Shown here: positions 1-9,213 of the stretch, in pieces
How positions within the stretch are numbered: position 1 is the first letter of the stretch
Layout of the letters: every line of letters starts with the position of its first letter
DNA from: Primorskyibacter marinus
Lineage (GTDB): Bacteria; Pseudomonadota; Alphaproteobacteria; Rhodobacterales; Rhodobacteraceae
Direction of reading: 5' to 3'
DNA length: 64,000 nt
NCBI RefSeq assembly: GCF_003313245.1
Contig: NZ_QJSD01000001.1
Span: 372,001 to 436,000, forward strand
Made by a program: the position numbers and the translations under genes
The notes under the pieces: model-generated
The model's input: only the letters and a program-made list of their open reading frames with translations
What the model was told of the DNA's origin: nothing
The model's database searches: none

Positions 1-1
1 T

Positions 2-181
2 GCTGCGTATGTTGAAACCAAAGTCTTCATAACCATTCGTCGCGATGATGCACCCAGTGCCCAACGCGCATTTGCATCCGCGATCAACGCTGTTTTGTCG
101 ATGTACGATGATCTACAATCTGGTCAATACAGTTTAGAAACAGGTCAGCGGGGCGCGCGCGCATCCTCCGCCACAGATTGA
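2..181 (+). CDS. Possible C-terminal end of a gene cut by the window start
   Basis: A reading frame is open from the first bases of the window to a TGA at 179-181, giving 59 codons without a start; the other two plus-strand frames are closed early. The peptide (containing [13 protein letters not shown] and [10 protein letters not shown]) is not one I recognise. Its third codon positions are less GC-rich than those of the genes that follow, so it may be a fast-evolving or acquired gene, or chance. The next gene starts 31 bp downstream. Confidence 0.3.
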   Translation, partial: AAYVETKVFITIRRDDAPSAQRAFASAINAVLSMYDDLQSGQYSLETGQRGARASSATD

Positions 182-212
182 ATATTTTCTCTACTTTTGC
201 AACGGAACCGAT

Positions 213-1001
213 ATGGACCGACTGACAGGAAAGATCTGCATCGTCACCGGCAGTGGCCGCGGCATTGGCGCGGCCATCGCGCGCGCCTTTGCAACAGAGG
301 GCGCAAAGGTGGTTGTCACCGACAGACATGCCGAAAGCGCCAAAGCCGTCGCCTCTGAACTGGACTGCGACTTCCTGCGGCTCGACGTGTCGTCAGAGGC
401 CGATTGGAACATGTTGCAAACGTCGTTTCCGCATTGCGATGTGCTGGTCAATAACGCAGGCGTCACCGGGTTCGAGGATGCAATGCGCCCGCATGACCCA
501 GAAAACGCCACACTTGAAGACTGGCGCGCCGTCCATGCGGTGAATCTGGACGGCACATTTCTGGGTTGCCGCTACGCGATCGGGGCGATGCGCGACAAGG
601 GCGCAGGATCGATCGTCAATATCTCGTCCCGGTCTGGTCTGGTGGGGATTCCGGCGGCGGCGGCCTATGCCTCTTCCAAGGCGGCGGTGCGCAATCATAC
701 GAAATCCGTGGCGCTGTACTGCGCCGAACAGGGGCTGAACATCCGCTGCAACTCGATCCATCCTGCGGCTGTCCTGACCCCGATGTGGGAGCCGATGCTG
801 GGTGACGGCCCGGACCGCAAAGCGCGCATGGCCGCCTTTGTCGCCGACACGCCACTGCGCCGTTTCGGCGATCCGGCGGAGGTGGCTGCACTCGCGGTCC
901 TGCTTGCATCTGACGAGGCTGCCTATATGACAGGTGCCGAATTGAACATCGACGGCGGCCTGCTGGCAGGCAGTGCGGCAACCCCCAACGCCAGCGGCTG
1001 A
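213..1001 (+). CDS. SDR-family NAD(P)-dependent oxidoreductase
   Basis: A 262-residue classical short-chain dehydrogenase/reductase. Visible motifs are the cofactor-binding TGSGRGIG near residue 12, NNAG near residue 88, the catalytic Ser in NISSRSG and the YASSK active-site Tyr/Lys near residue 155, followed by the C-terminal NIDGG typical of cyclohexanol- and 3-oxoacyl-reductase-like members. It should oxidise or reduce a hydroxyl/keto group on a small cytoplasmic substrate; the substrate cannot be read from the sequence. The Asp at the end of beta-2 (VVVTDRH) suggests NAD(H) rather than NADP(H). It stands alone, facing the convergent lipoprotein gene. Confidence 0.9.
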   Translation: MDRLTGKICIVTGSGRGIGAAIARAFATEGAKVVVTDRHAESAKAVASELDCDFLRLDVSSEADWNMLQTSFPHCDVLVNNAGVTGFEDAMRPHDPENATLEDWRAVHAVNLDGTFLGCRYAIGAMRDKGAGSIVNISSRSGLVGIPAAAAYASSKAAVRNHTKSVALYCAEQGLNIRCNSIHPAAVLTPMWEPMLGDGPDRKARMAAFVADTPLRRFGDPAEVAALAVLLASDEAAYMTGAELNIDGGLLAGSAATPNASG

Positions 1002-1112
1002 GACGTCGGTTTGGCACCCCGCTTGCGCAGGCGGTCGCAAGGCAACACTGCCTGCAACACATGCGGGCCAGTCCAGGTCAAAAGCGATCAGGCTTTCGAA
1101 AGACCTGCCCCG

Positions 1113-1619
1113 CTATCGGCGGCTGGTCTGAATTTTGCGAGCAGATTTCACCCGGATCTCGCGAATGTCGCGCAGTTCCTGATCGGTCAGGTAAACAGCG
1201 ACAGTGACTGTCCGGGGCCAATCGCTTTGAGTGGTGGGATTTGCAGGCTGGTAGGCGCGCATATCATAGGTCAGCGTATCTGCGTCCGTCTCATCGTCAT
1301 TCTTGACCAGCTTCGCCTCGAACGGCCCCAACCGATCGGACACGCCCGTGGCCCGGATCACGGCACCGCCGGGACGCCGTTCAATCAACAGTTCCGAGAC
1401 CTCGCCGATCAGTTGACCGGAATAGGCCGCCGCCTCCGGCCGAAAGATAGAGGCGCGCCGGCGCGGGATCAGCGGATTGACCGCACCGGTGCCATCCGTG
1501 ACCACCGTGGCTTGACTGCGCCCGAACCAATTGAACGGGTTGAGACGAGACTCGCGGATCGTGCCGCAGCTTGCCAGAACCAAAGCCGAAACCACCAGAG
1601 CCGAAAGTGCCTTTTGCAT
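1113..1619 (-). CDS. Small lipoprotein of unknown function
   Basis: A 168-residue protein with a lipoprotein signal peptide: MQKALSALVVSALVL followed by the lipobox LASC, so the mature N-terminus would be a lipidated Cys at about residue 18. The mature part begins with an RLNPFNWFG segment that I have seen in small lipoproteins of Rhodobacteraceae; the rest is a compact, hydrophilic, beta-rich domain with no catalytic motif I recognise. A purine-rich AAAGGCAGG lies just before the ATG. It is divergent from sufE (134 bp between the starts) and convergent with the SDR gene. Confidence 0.75.
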   Translation of the reverse strand: MQKALSALVVSALVLASCGTIRESRLNPFNWFGRSQATVVTDGTGAVNPLIPRRRASIFRPEAAAYSGQLIGEVSELLIERRPGGAVIRATGVSDRLGPFEAKLVKNDDETDADTLTYDMRAYQPANPTTQSDWPRTVTVAVYLTDQELRDIREIRVKSARKIQTSRR

Positions 1620-1752
1620 GCGCTGCCTGCCTTTGTTACCGTCCTCAACCCGGTTACCGCATTGCGCAGCGCTTGAAAAGCGTGAAGGCGGGCTGGACCT
1701 TTGGCTATGCGCGACTTAGGTCACAAACAGACAGGCAAAAAGGGTGTCCGCC

Positions 1753-2163
1753 ATGGCGCAAACCGCATTTGAGGATATCGCCGAAGACTTCGAGTTTCTC
1801 GACGATTGGGAAGATCGCTATCGCATGGTGATCGAACTTGGCCGCGATATGGATCCGCTGGCCGAGGAACTGAAAGTCCCCGCCACGAAAGTCGAGGGTT
1901 GTGCCAGCCAAGTCTGGCTGTTCCCGAACTGGCAGGAAAAGGCCTTTCATTTTGACGGCGACAGCGACGCGATGATTGTGCGTGGCCTGATCGCGGTATT
2001 GCGTACGCTCTACAACGGCCTGTCACCTGCTGAGGTGCTGAAGGTCGACGCTCGCGCAGAACTGGGCCGATTGGGGCTTAACGATCATCTATCCGCACAG
2101 CGTTCGAACGGACTGCGCGCAATGGTCGAAAGAATCCGCGAGGTTAACCAAGCGCAGATCTGA
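1753..2163 (+). CDS. sufE: SufE-family sulfur acceptor protein
   Basis: SufE takes persulfide sulfur from the cysteine desulfurase SufS and passes it to the SufBCD scaffold during Fe-S cluster assembly in the cytoplasm. The 136-residue protein has the family layout: an N-terminal FEFLDDWEDRYRMVIELG helix, the catalytic cysteine in VEGCASQVW, and the C-terminal SAQRSNGLRAMVERI segment. The ATG at 1753 is preferred because AAAAAGGG ends 8 bp upstream; an in-frame GTG at 1744 would add three residues. No other suf gene is nearby, so this is an orphan copy, which is common in this family of bacteria. Confidence 0.92.
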   Translation: MAQTAFEDIAEDFEFLDDWEDRYRMVIELGRDMDPLAEELKVPATKVEGCASQVWLFPNWQEKAFHFDGDSDAMIVRGLIAVLRTLYNGLSPAEVLKVDARAELGRLGLNDHLSAQRSNGLRAMVERIREVNQAQI

Positions 2164-2307
2164 ACCGCTTGTGTTGTCTCGAACCAGACCACGCTTAGTT
2201 TGTCCTTTGGCATGATGTGTCGCAGAAAACAGGGCCGCGGAAAAAACCGGACGTCGGGCTGTCTGCCTTGAGAAAGCTGGCACCGCAAGAATAGCAGAAA
2301 GCAAGAG

Positions 2308-3966
2308 ATGCGCATTTTCGATAGATCCGGCCTGAAAATACTGCCTTTCCTGCTGGGTCTGCTGTTTTTCGCGGCATCCTTGACCCCGTCCCTTATTCCA
2401 CGCGAATGGAGTGTTCAGGGCGCGCTTGGCGGTTTGGTCATGGCACTGGGCTACCTGATCGGGCGGATCATCATGGGCGGCTGGTGGGCGATGGAATTGC
2501 CAACGCTCAAAGGGCGTGCCGCGAAGATCTTCCATGCAGTGCTCAGCCTTCCCGTTCTGATCGTTCTTTTCATCAGTCTGAAGCAATCGAATGGTTGGCA
2601 GAACGACATTCGGTCGCGCATGGGGATGGAACTGGCCGACAGCAGTCAAACCGTCCAGATGGTATTGGTCGCAGCGGCCGTATTCGGCGCACTTTACCTG
2701 CTCGGTTTTTTGCTGCGCATCACCTTCAATGCTATGCAACGTCGATTGTATCTGTTCATGCCCGCGCGCACCGCCAATATCATTGGCGTCACGCTGATGG
2801 CGATCCTTGTGGTCATCGTCACCCGTGACGGCATATTGGACAGGGTCATTGCCAATCTGGATGAATCGGTCACGATAGCGCAGGATCTGTTCGACACAGC
2901 CCCGCCCGCCCCCACCGATGAAGGAACCGTCGGTGGAAAAGCGTCACTGATAGACTGGGATGCGATGGGCAAGCCGGGCCGTGATTATGTGACACGAGGC
3001 CCCAACGCGGATGACATCGCACAGTTCACGGGCCGGGATGCTTTGCAACCCATCCGCGTCTATGCCGGGCTGGCCCAGGCCGACACCCCACAGAAGCGCG
3101 CTGACATCGCGTTGGAGGAACTCAAGCGGCTTGGTGGATTTGATCGGAAGGTGCTGATCGTCGCATTGCCGACGGGCACGGGATGGCTCGATCCGGGTGC
3201 GGTCGATACCGTTGAATACATGCATGGCGGCGACATCGCCACGATTGCCGTGCAATATTCCTATCTGCAATCGCCGCTGGCGCTTATCCTGGAAACACGC
3301 TCTGGTTTGGATCAGGCGGTCGCGCTGATTTCAGCCGTTCACAGCTACTGGAAAACCCTGCCCGAGGACGCGCGCCCGAAGCTATATATACATGGTCTCA
3401 GCCTTGGGGCATGGTCGTCGATGCACGGAACGGGGTTGTTCGCCCTGCTGGACGATCCGATCAACGGCGCGTTGTGGGCCGGGCCGCCATTTCCGTCGGA
3501 CAGGTGGATCAGGATCTATGCCGACAGGGATCCCGACAGCCCGTATGTGCGGCCAACCGTCGGAGACGGGCGCATCGTGCGCTTTGCCTCTCACACAGAG
3601 GATGCGGGCGGGCCCGATGGTTGGGGGGCGATACGGATTGTCTATCTGCAATATTCAAGCGACCCGATCGTGTTTTACGAACCTGCTTCGCTGTTTCGCC
3701 GCCCTGAATGGATGCGCGAGCCTGCGGCCGAAGATGTGTCGGCGCATATGACATTCATGCCTGTGGTCACGCAATTTCAGTTGGCCGTCGATATGGCGCT
3801 TGCGACGTCCGCGCCTGCTGGACACGGACACGCCTATTATGGGCCGGATTATGTGCGCCCCTGGGTCGCCGTCACCGATCCCGAGAATTGGTCCGAGGCT
3901 GACAGCGCAAGACTGGCCGCCCATTGCAATGGCGGGTTCAAGCTTGGGTGCAGGAACTCTGACTGA
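2308..3966 (+). CDS. Membrane-anchored alpha/beta-hydrolase (Abhydrolase_9 type)
   Basis: A 552-residue protein with an N-terminal membrane domain of about five hydrophobic segments within residues 1-190, beginning with the characteristic LTPSLIPREW, and a C-terminal alpha/beta-hydrolase domain. The nucleophile motif HGLSLGAWSS puts the catalytic Ser near residue 365. This matches the Abhydrolase_9_N plus Abhydrolase_9 architecture found in actinobacteria and alphaproteobacteria, whose substrate is not established; hydrolysis of a lipid or other ester at the inner membrane is an inference. It is followed by a gene-free stretch of about 290 bp (3967-4255) in which I see nothing coding. Confidence 0.85.
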   Translation: MRIFDRSGLKILPFLLGLLFFAASLTPSLIPREWSVQGALGGLVMALGYLIGRIIMGGWWAMELPTLKGRAAKIFHAVLSLPVLIVLFISLKQSNGWQNDIRSRMGMELADSSQTVQMVLVAAAVFGALYLLGFLLRITFNAMQRRLYLFMPARTANIIGVTLMAILVVIVTRDGILDRVIANLDESVTIAQDLFDTAPPAPTDEGTVGGKASLIDWDAMGKPGRDYVTRGPNADDIAQFTGRDALQPIRVYAGLAQADTPQKRADIALEELKRLGGFDRKVLIVALPTGTGWLDPGAVDTVEYMHGGDIATIAVQYSYLQSPLALILETRSGLDQAVALISAVHSYWKTLPEDARPKLYIHGLSLGAWSSMHGTGLFALLDDPINGALWAGPPFPSDRWIRIYADRDPDSPYVRPTVGDGRIVRFASHTEDAGGPDGWGAIRIVYLQYSSDPIVFYEPASLFRRPEWMREPAAEDVSAHMTFMPVVTQFQLAVDMALATSAPAGHGHAYYGPDYVRPWVAVTDPENWSEADSARLAAHCNGGFKLGCRNSD

Positions 3967-4255
3967 CGCCCATCGTTGTGCGACGCACCGGCGGGCCGTA
4001 TGTCTCATGTGCTGGTTAGACGCCCCAAAGCAGCCGTCTCGCTTGCCCCGTCATCAACTGCGTTCACGGTACCGTCGCGGTGCCGGTGCCATGCGTTCAG
4101 GTCAACGCCCTGTCAGCCTTGTTGGTTGCAGGACAGTATAAACCTTGGGCCATTTTCCGGAATGCTCATGGAACCGTTGCTCTACGTCGCGCGTTGGTCA
4201 TTTACAATCGGCCCTTTCCGAGAAGAAACAGACACACCGCAAAGGAGAGAACCTG

Positions 4256-4699
4256 ATGCCCCCTCCCAATCCCAAAGCATCGAATACCGTTACCCGCAGA
4301 ACGCTTTTGTCTGCTGTTTCTGCCATGTCGGTCCTGTCTCTTTCTCAATGGCCCGGTCGCGCATTCGCTGCGGATCTGGATGTCGATGCCTTTCTTGCAC
4401 TATCGCAAAAATTGACACAGCAGGACGATCTGTCCGCCGATATCGCAGCCGACATGCTGGCGGCGTTTTCGGCGACAGGTCGAGCAGAGGATCTTGCCGT
4501 TTTGGCCGAGGATGCAGCCGATGAGGCATTGGCAAATGCAGTCGTGGCATCGTGGTATAGCGGCGTTTCGCCCGATCAGGACGATCTACAGGTGTTGACC
4601 TATACGGATGCGTTGATCTGGCAGGCGATGGATTACACCAAACCCATGGCCTATTGCGGCGGCGAAGTGGGCTATTGGGCGGATCCACCCAGCGCGTAA
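4256..4699 (+). CDS. Tat-exported small (gamma) subunit of an FAD-dependent sugar/alcohol dehydrogenase
   Basis: A 147-residue protein with a twin-arginine signal (RRTLLSAVSAMS, then a hydrophobic run ending AFAAD), so export is by Tat, followed by a helical domain resembling the gamma subunit of sorbitol and FAD-glucose dehydrogenases. The tail with WQAMDYTKPMAYCGGEVGYW is typical of that family. In known complexes this subunit chaperones the signal-less catalytic subunit through the Tat pore, which fits the GMC gene 43 bp downstream. The start is fixed by AAAGGAGAG at 4241-4249, 6 bp before the ATG. Confidence 0.88.
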   Translation: MPPPNPKASNTVTRRTLLSAVSAMSVLSLSQWPGRAFAADLDVDAFLALSQKLTQQDDLSADIAADMLAAFSATGRAEDLAVLAEDAADEALANAVVASWYSGVSPDQDDLQVLTYTDALIWQAMDYTKPMAYCGGEVGYWADPPSA

Positions 4700-4742
4700 A
4701 TCGCATCCCTAGATCCCACTCACGACCCGAGGTATTTCAGCA

Positions 4743-6359
4743 ATGGCAAACGACATCACGGCAGATATTCTGATTATCGGCACTGGCATCGCTGGCGCGA
4801 TTGCAGGTGCGAAACTGGCGCAAAAGGGGCTGAAGGTCGCTTTTCTGGAAAGCGGCAGGCGTATCGACAGATATGATGCGGTAGAAACCTTCTGGAAAGC
4901 AAAGATCAAGGTGCCGGAATCGGCTTACCCCAACGACCCCACCGCGCCGCATCCTTTGACCCACCGCATCAGCGATTATTACCAACAAATGGGGCCGGAA
5001 AATTTCAAGTCGACCTACATCAAGGTCGTCGGCGGCACCACATGGCATTGGCTGGGAACGACGCTGCGCAATGTGCCCGGTGATTTCAAACTCAACTCGC
5101 TTTACGGACACGGCGTCGATTGGCCGTTTGATTATGACGCGCTAGAGCCGTTCTACCTGGCTGCTGAACAGGAAATCGGTGTCGCGGGTGACAGCAGCGA
5201 GGATTTGGGTTCTCCACGGTCTGGCGATTTTCCAATGGACATGATCCCGCCAACATATCTGGACAAGCAGGTTGGCAAGGCGCTTGAGGGCACAAAATTT
5301 CAACTGCGCGCCACACCTCAGGGACGCAACTCAACCTTTCACGCAGACCGTCCGGAATGCTGCGGTAACGCGTCATGCATCCCGATTTGCCCGATCCAGG
5401 CGAAATATGACGCGACGGTGCATGTGAAGCAGGCCGAAGAGGCCGGTGCCGTCGTCTACGATGAGACGACAGCCACGCATCTTAATCTGGGCGATGACAG
5501 TGTCATCAAGTCGGTTGATTTCAAACGTGCCGATGGCAGCACCGGAACCGCCACGGGCAAAGTGGTTGTGGTTGCCGCACATGGGATCGAAACCCCGCGC
5601 CTGTTGCTGAATTCGGCCCAGGAAGGTGCCCAGAACGGTGTCGCGAACAGCTCTGACCAGGTGGGCCGCAACCTGATGGACCATCCCAGCAAGCTCAGCT
5701 GGGCAGAAACGCCAGAGCCGGTCTGGCCATATCGCGGGCCTCTTTCAACATCCGGCATCGAAAATCTGCGCGACGGCGCGTTTCGCAAGGATTATGCGGC
5801 ATTCCGGATCGAGCTTGGCAATGACGGCCACGCCTGGCCCACCGGTGCGCCACAGTCGACGGCTGACGAACTGGCGAAATCCGGCCTGCGCGGTGCCGAG
5901 CTGGACGCGGCGATCAAGGACGCGACATCGCGCCAGGTCCGTCTGGCATCCCTGGTCGAGCAATCGCCCGACCCAGAGAACCGGGTGACGCTTGACCCTG
6001 AAAAACGCGATGCCAACGGGATGCCGCTGCCCCGTATCAACTATGATTATTCCGACTACACGCGTGCAGGTCTGGACGCCGCGCAAAAGGCACATGACGA
6101 AGTGTTTGCGGCAATGGGCGCGACCAATATCAATCATTCCCCGGACGCTCAGGGATCGGGCCACATCATCGGAACGGTGCGCATGGGCACCGACGCCAAA
6201 ACGGCGGTGGTGGATGCCGATCTGCGCAGCTTTGACCATCGCAACCTGTTCGTGTTGGGGTCAGGCACGTTTCCCACGTCGGCCACCGCCAACCCCAGCC
6301 TTACGATTGCCGCCTTATCGCTGCGTGCGGTAGATGTGATCGCAGCAAGCGTCACATAA
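4743..6359 (+). CDS. GMC-family FAD-dependent dehydrogenase, catalytic (alpha) subunit with a Cys cluster motif
   Basis: A 538-residue glucose-methanol-choline oxidoreductase. The FAD-binding IIGTGIAGAIAG lies near residues 10-21; the C-terminal catalytic region has GSGHIIGTVRMG and TANPSLTIAA, carrying the His and Asn of the family. Near residues 205-216 the segment CCGNASCIPIC matches the cysteine pattern that binds a [3Fe-4S] cluster in Burkholderia-type FAD-glucose dehydrogenase. With the Tat partner upstream it should act in the periplasm, oxidising a sugar, polyol or alcohol and passing electrons to a cytochrome or quinone. No cytochrome c (beta) subunit gene follows, so the acceptor is encoded elsewhere or differs. 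It has no signal peptide, as expected for hitch-hiker export. Confidence 0.9.
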   Translation: MANDITADILIIGTGIAGAIAGAKLAQKGLKVAFLESGRRIDRYDAVETFWKAKIKVPESAYPNDPTAPHPLTHRISDYYQQMGPENFKSTYIKVVGGTTWHWLGTTLRNVPGDFKLNSLYGHGVDWPFDYDALEPFYLAAEQEIGVAGDSSEDLGSPRSGDFPMDMIPPTYLDKQVGKALEGTKFQLRATPQGRNSTFHADRPECCGNASCIPICPIQAKYDATVHVKQAEEAGAVVYDETTATHLNLGDDSVIKSVDFKRADGSTGTATGKVVVVAAHGIETPRLLLNSAQEGAQNGVANSSDQVGRNLMDHPSKLSWAETPEPVWPYRGPLSTSGIENLRDGAFRKDYAAFRIELGNDGHAWPTGAPQSTADELAKSGLRGAELDAAIKDATSRQVRLASLVEQSPDPENRVTLDPEKRDANGMPLPRINYDYSDYTRAGLDAAQKAHDEVFAAMGATNINHSPDAQGSGHIIGTVRMGTDAKTAVVDADLRSFDHRNLFVLGSGTFPTSATANPSLTIAALSLRAVDVIAASVT

Positions 6360-6479
6360 AGCGACATGGGCGGACCAGACTGTGCAATTTAGCAAAGGTG
6401 TCACAAACCCCCGGCCTGATTGAACCGGAGCGCAGGCGAAATGGTCCATTCGACTTTGCAGACCTGACTAAAGGGAAAG

Positions 6480-6513
6480 CTCGGCAGCGTCATATCCAAT
6501 AGACGCTGCCGAG
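6480..6513. terminator. Long perfect hairpin between convergent genes
   Basis: A perfect 12-bp stem (CTCGGCAGCGTC / GACGCTGCCGAG) with a 10-base loop lies in the 273-bp space between the convergent GMC and DUF488 genes. There is no T-run on either side, so it is not a textbook intrinsic terminator; it could protect 3' ends or act with Rho. Nothing else coding is visible in 6360-6632. Confidence 0.5.
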
Positions 6514-6632
6514 TAGTTGCTGAAAGTCGGTGGATATTCGTGTCATAACGCGCGCCCACCCTGCCCGCAGCTGATTAGCACGGTGCGCAATGGGCGAGGG
6601 ATACATTGGAACCGCTGCAATTGCAGTATGCG

Positions 6633-6983
6633 CTAGTCAGCTTCCAGATACGCTTTCAAGGCAACGGCATTGTTGTGTTCTTCGTCCTTCGCTCCGAAAA
6701 CCAACGTGACGCGCCCGGCATCGACACGTTTGCGCAAGGCGTCGACGTCTTCTTTGTTGGCGTCCAGTTCCTTGGCATATTTTTTCTTGAACCCGTCCCA
6801 TTTGTCCGGGTCGTGATCGAACCAGTCACGCAGATCGTCGCTGGGGGCGATCTCTTTCATCCAGTCGTCCAGTTGCAAGTCTTCTTTGGAAACACCGCGC
6901 GGCCAGATCCGATCCACAAGAATCCGCTGTCCGTCTGCGTCACCGACCTCGTCATAGGCGCGTCTCAACCAGATTTGGGTCAT
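6633..6983 (-). CDS. DUF488-family protein (YeaO-like)
   Basis: A 116-residue protein with the hallmarks of the DUF488/YeaO family: an early ILVDRIWPRG motif, WMKEIAPSDDLRDWF and a C-terminal TLVFGAKDEEHNNAVAL. Length is normal for the family. The biochemical role is not established. It is a single gene, convergent with the GMC dehydrogenase and separated by 183 bp from the cyclo-ligase gene upstream. Confidence 0.88.
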   Translation of the reverse strand: MTQIWLRRAYDEVGDADGQRILVDRIWPRGVSKEDLQLDDWMKEIAPSDDLRDWFDHDPDKWDGFKKKYAKELDANKEDVDALRKRVDAGRVTLVFGAKDEEHNNAVALKAYLEAD

Positions 6984-7166
6984 GTCCGTTCTCCTTTATT
7001 GTCTGATTGAAGAACGGCGTCAGCAGGGTTCAGGTTCCAATCACGACCTGTCTCAACCGGCCGACGAGACATCAAGACGCTGCGCCGCGGTCAGGCTTGC
7101 CGGAAAGCTGCCATCCCGTCCCTAGCGTTTGGCGCAGCTGTTGTTGCCGCCTTGGGCCGCCTGATG

Positions 7167-7829
7167 TCAGGAACGGTGACAAACGGAACCGTCGGCAAGA
7201 ACGACAATATCCATTGGAACATCCCACGGCATCGGAAAAATTGTCGAGATGATGCAATCGGCAAATCCGACACCGATCACCTTTGGCATCGGGTCGAGCA
7301 GCGCCAAGGTGCGGTCGTAATACCCGCCACCATTGCCAAGCCGAAAACATGCCTCATCCGCGCCCAGCAATGGTGAAATCACGACATCCGGCTTCATGGC
7401 TTCGCCCTTGGCAGGCACCGGGATGTTCCACACACCGCGTTCCATTGCACAGCCCGGCGACCAGTCGCGGAAGATCAACGGAGCATTCTTTTTGACCACG
7501 ACCGGAAGAAGCACATTGGCACCGGCATCATGCGCCCGCGCCATCCAGTCACGAAGATCCGGTTCGCCCCGAATGGGCCAATAGGCCGCGATGCGCATGC
7601 CTTGTTGCGGCGCGACAATGGTCTCAAGCGTCCGGGATAGTTTTGTGGTCATCGCGGCGCGCTGCGGCGTCGAAATGCGCCGCCGGGCATCCATCAGCCG
7701 GGCCCGCTCTGCGCTGCGAAAGCGGGCCACATCCCGCATCGTCGCGGGGTCCACGGGGTTTCCATCAACCAGAAGATGCGCCATGCATGGGTCCGACCCA
7801 CCGCTGTCGCCGTCATCTTCCATGTTCAT
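7167..7829 (-). CDS. 5-formyltetrahydrofolate cyclo-ligase
   Basis: This enzyme converts 5-formyl-THF and ATP to 5,10-methenyl-THF in the cytoplasm, returning a storage or inhibitory folate to the one-carbon pool. The 220-residue protein has the conserved substrate region IAAYWPIRGEPDLRDW and the C-terminal signature GNGGGYYDRTLALL. The N-terminus is about 30-40 residues longer than in short bacterial homologues. The ATG overlaps the stop of the upstream HPP-CBS gene (ATGA at 7826-7829), so the two are translationally coupled; no functional reason for this pairing is obvious. Confidence 0.9.
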   Translation of the reverse strand: MNMEDDGDSGGSDPCMAHLLVDGNPVDPATMRDVARFRSAERARLMDARRRISTPQRAAMTTKLSRTLETIVAPQQGMRIAAYWPIRGEPDLRDWMARAHDAGANVLLPVVVKKNAPLIFRDWSPGCAMERGVWNIPVPAKGEAMKPDVVISPLLGADEACFRLGNGGGYYDRTLALLDPMPKVIGVGFADCIISTIFPMPWDVPMDIVVLADGSVCHRS

Positions 7830-9013
7830 CCCTCTTGTGGTGCAGCCACGGTTTTTTGGTCCGACGGTGCCGGTGCGTTCAATGTGCTCCGCGCGAGCGC
7901 GCTGATCAAGTCCGTGCGGGTCACGATCCCGATGATGCGGTCAGCTTCCAGCACCGGCACGGCATCTACCTCGCCATCCGCCATCAACGGCAGAAGCGCC
8001 GCGAGGGATGTCGATGGGCGCGCGCAGGGACCGTCAGCCGCCATGATGTCGGATGCTGTCAGTGGCGCATCGCCGGTTCTGTCCATCAAACGTCGCATGG
8101 CAGACCGAAAGGTGCGCCGACTCTGGTTCGTTTCCCGGCTCGCGCGGTCGATCAGATGCATCTGGAAAATGACCCCCAGATAATAATTGCCCGCGCCGAT
8201 AACCGGCAAACAGGTGAATCTGTGCTGTCGGAACAACCCCGCGATCTCCGCCAATTTTGTATTACTGCGGACCGTCACCAGATTGCGGGACATGATGTCG
8301 GCCGCCGCCATCGGGTTCGTCCGATGCGTGGCCGCCTGAATTTCCGCGGCCCCGATCAGCCTGGCCAGATCCTCGACGCCCAGGTTGAACGACTGCCGAT
8401 ACCGGTTGAGAAGGTTGGTCAGTTCTTCCTCGGACAGCCCCAGACGTTCCATCGGTTCGGGGTCAGAGGTGCCGTGCGTGTTCGGGTCGTCGAATTGCCG
8501 GAACGGGTAATGCCGACCCGTCAATCTTCCATATGCGATTGCAATCAGAACAAGCAGAACCGTGCCCAGGGCAATCGGCGTCAATGCGAACATGAAGCCC
8601 AGTTCATCGACCGCATCGGGGCTCATTGCGACGGTCATCGCGACTGCACCCGCCGGAGGATGCAACGCCCGGCACAGAATCGTGGCGGCGATGGCAAGCC
8701 CTACGGACAGGGCGATACGAAGCATCGGTTCCGCGACGATCAGACACACAGCGACCGCCACGACGGCGGCAACCGAATTGCCGACAATCGCCGACCAGGG
8801 CTGTGCCAAGGGGCTGTTCGGTACGGCAAAAAGAAGGACGGAACTTGCGCCGAACGGCGCCACAAGGAACAGGCCCAGGTTGAAATCAACCGAGGATGAC
8901 AGGACCAACAGCCCACAGATCGCAAGTCCGACAAAGGCACCAAGACCCGCCCGCGCAGCTTCAAGTGGAGATGTGCCCGCGACTGCTGGACCAAATGAGC
9001 TAAGTTTTGACAA
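7826..9013 (-). CDS. HPP-family membrane protein with C-terminal CBS domain pair
   Basis: A 395-residue protein. Residues about 15-175 form four or five membrane segments carrying the family motif ALHPPAGAVAM; residues about 235-390 hold two CBS domains (ADIMSRNLVTV... and SDIMAADGPCA... ending IIGIVTRTDLI). HPP proteins have been linked to nitrite transport in cyanobacteria and plastids, but the substrate here is unknown; CBS pairs usually sense adenine nucleotides. The likely start is the TTG at 9013, behind GGGGTGGA; no ATG is available before the first membrane segment. It overlaps the cyclo-ligase gene by 4 bp. The 200 bp upstream (9014-9213) hold no gene. Confidence 0.85.
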   Translation of the reverse strand: MSKLSSFGPAVAGTSPLEAARAGLGAFVGLAICGLLVLSSSVDFNLGLFLVAPFGASSVLLFAVPNSPLAQPWSAIVGNSVAAVVAVAVCLIVAEPMLRIALSVGLAIAATILCRALHPPAGAVAMTVAMSPDAVDELGFMFALTPIALGTVLLVLIAIAYGRLTGRHYPFRQFDDPNTHGTSDPEPMERLGLSEEELTNLLNRYRQSFNLGVEDLARLIGAAEIQAATHRTNPMAAADIMSRNLVTVRSNTKLAEIAGLFRQHRFTCLPVIGAGNYYLGVIFQMHLIDRASRETNQSRRTFRSAMRRLMDRTGDAPLTASDIMAADGPCARPSTSLAALLPLMADGEVDAVPVLEADRIIGIVTRTDLISALARSTLNAPAPSDQKTVAAPQEG

Positions 9014-9213
9014 AGATCCACCCCGGCGAATTTTGCAACCTCAACGCGACCTGTGCTTGCTAAGGCAAGCGCCGCACGAGTGCCCGCTTATTCAGGGCAA
9101 CGACCCGATTGTAAATATTGAAGATACGGTTAAGAAACATCTTTCAGGTGCGGTGAACGCGGTCGCGACCATTTCGAAGATCAGCAATCAGCCTTGTGAC
9201 CTTCTCTGTAGCT

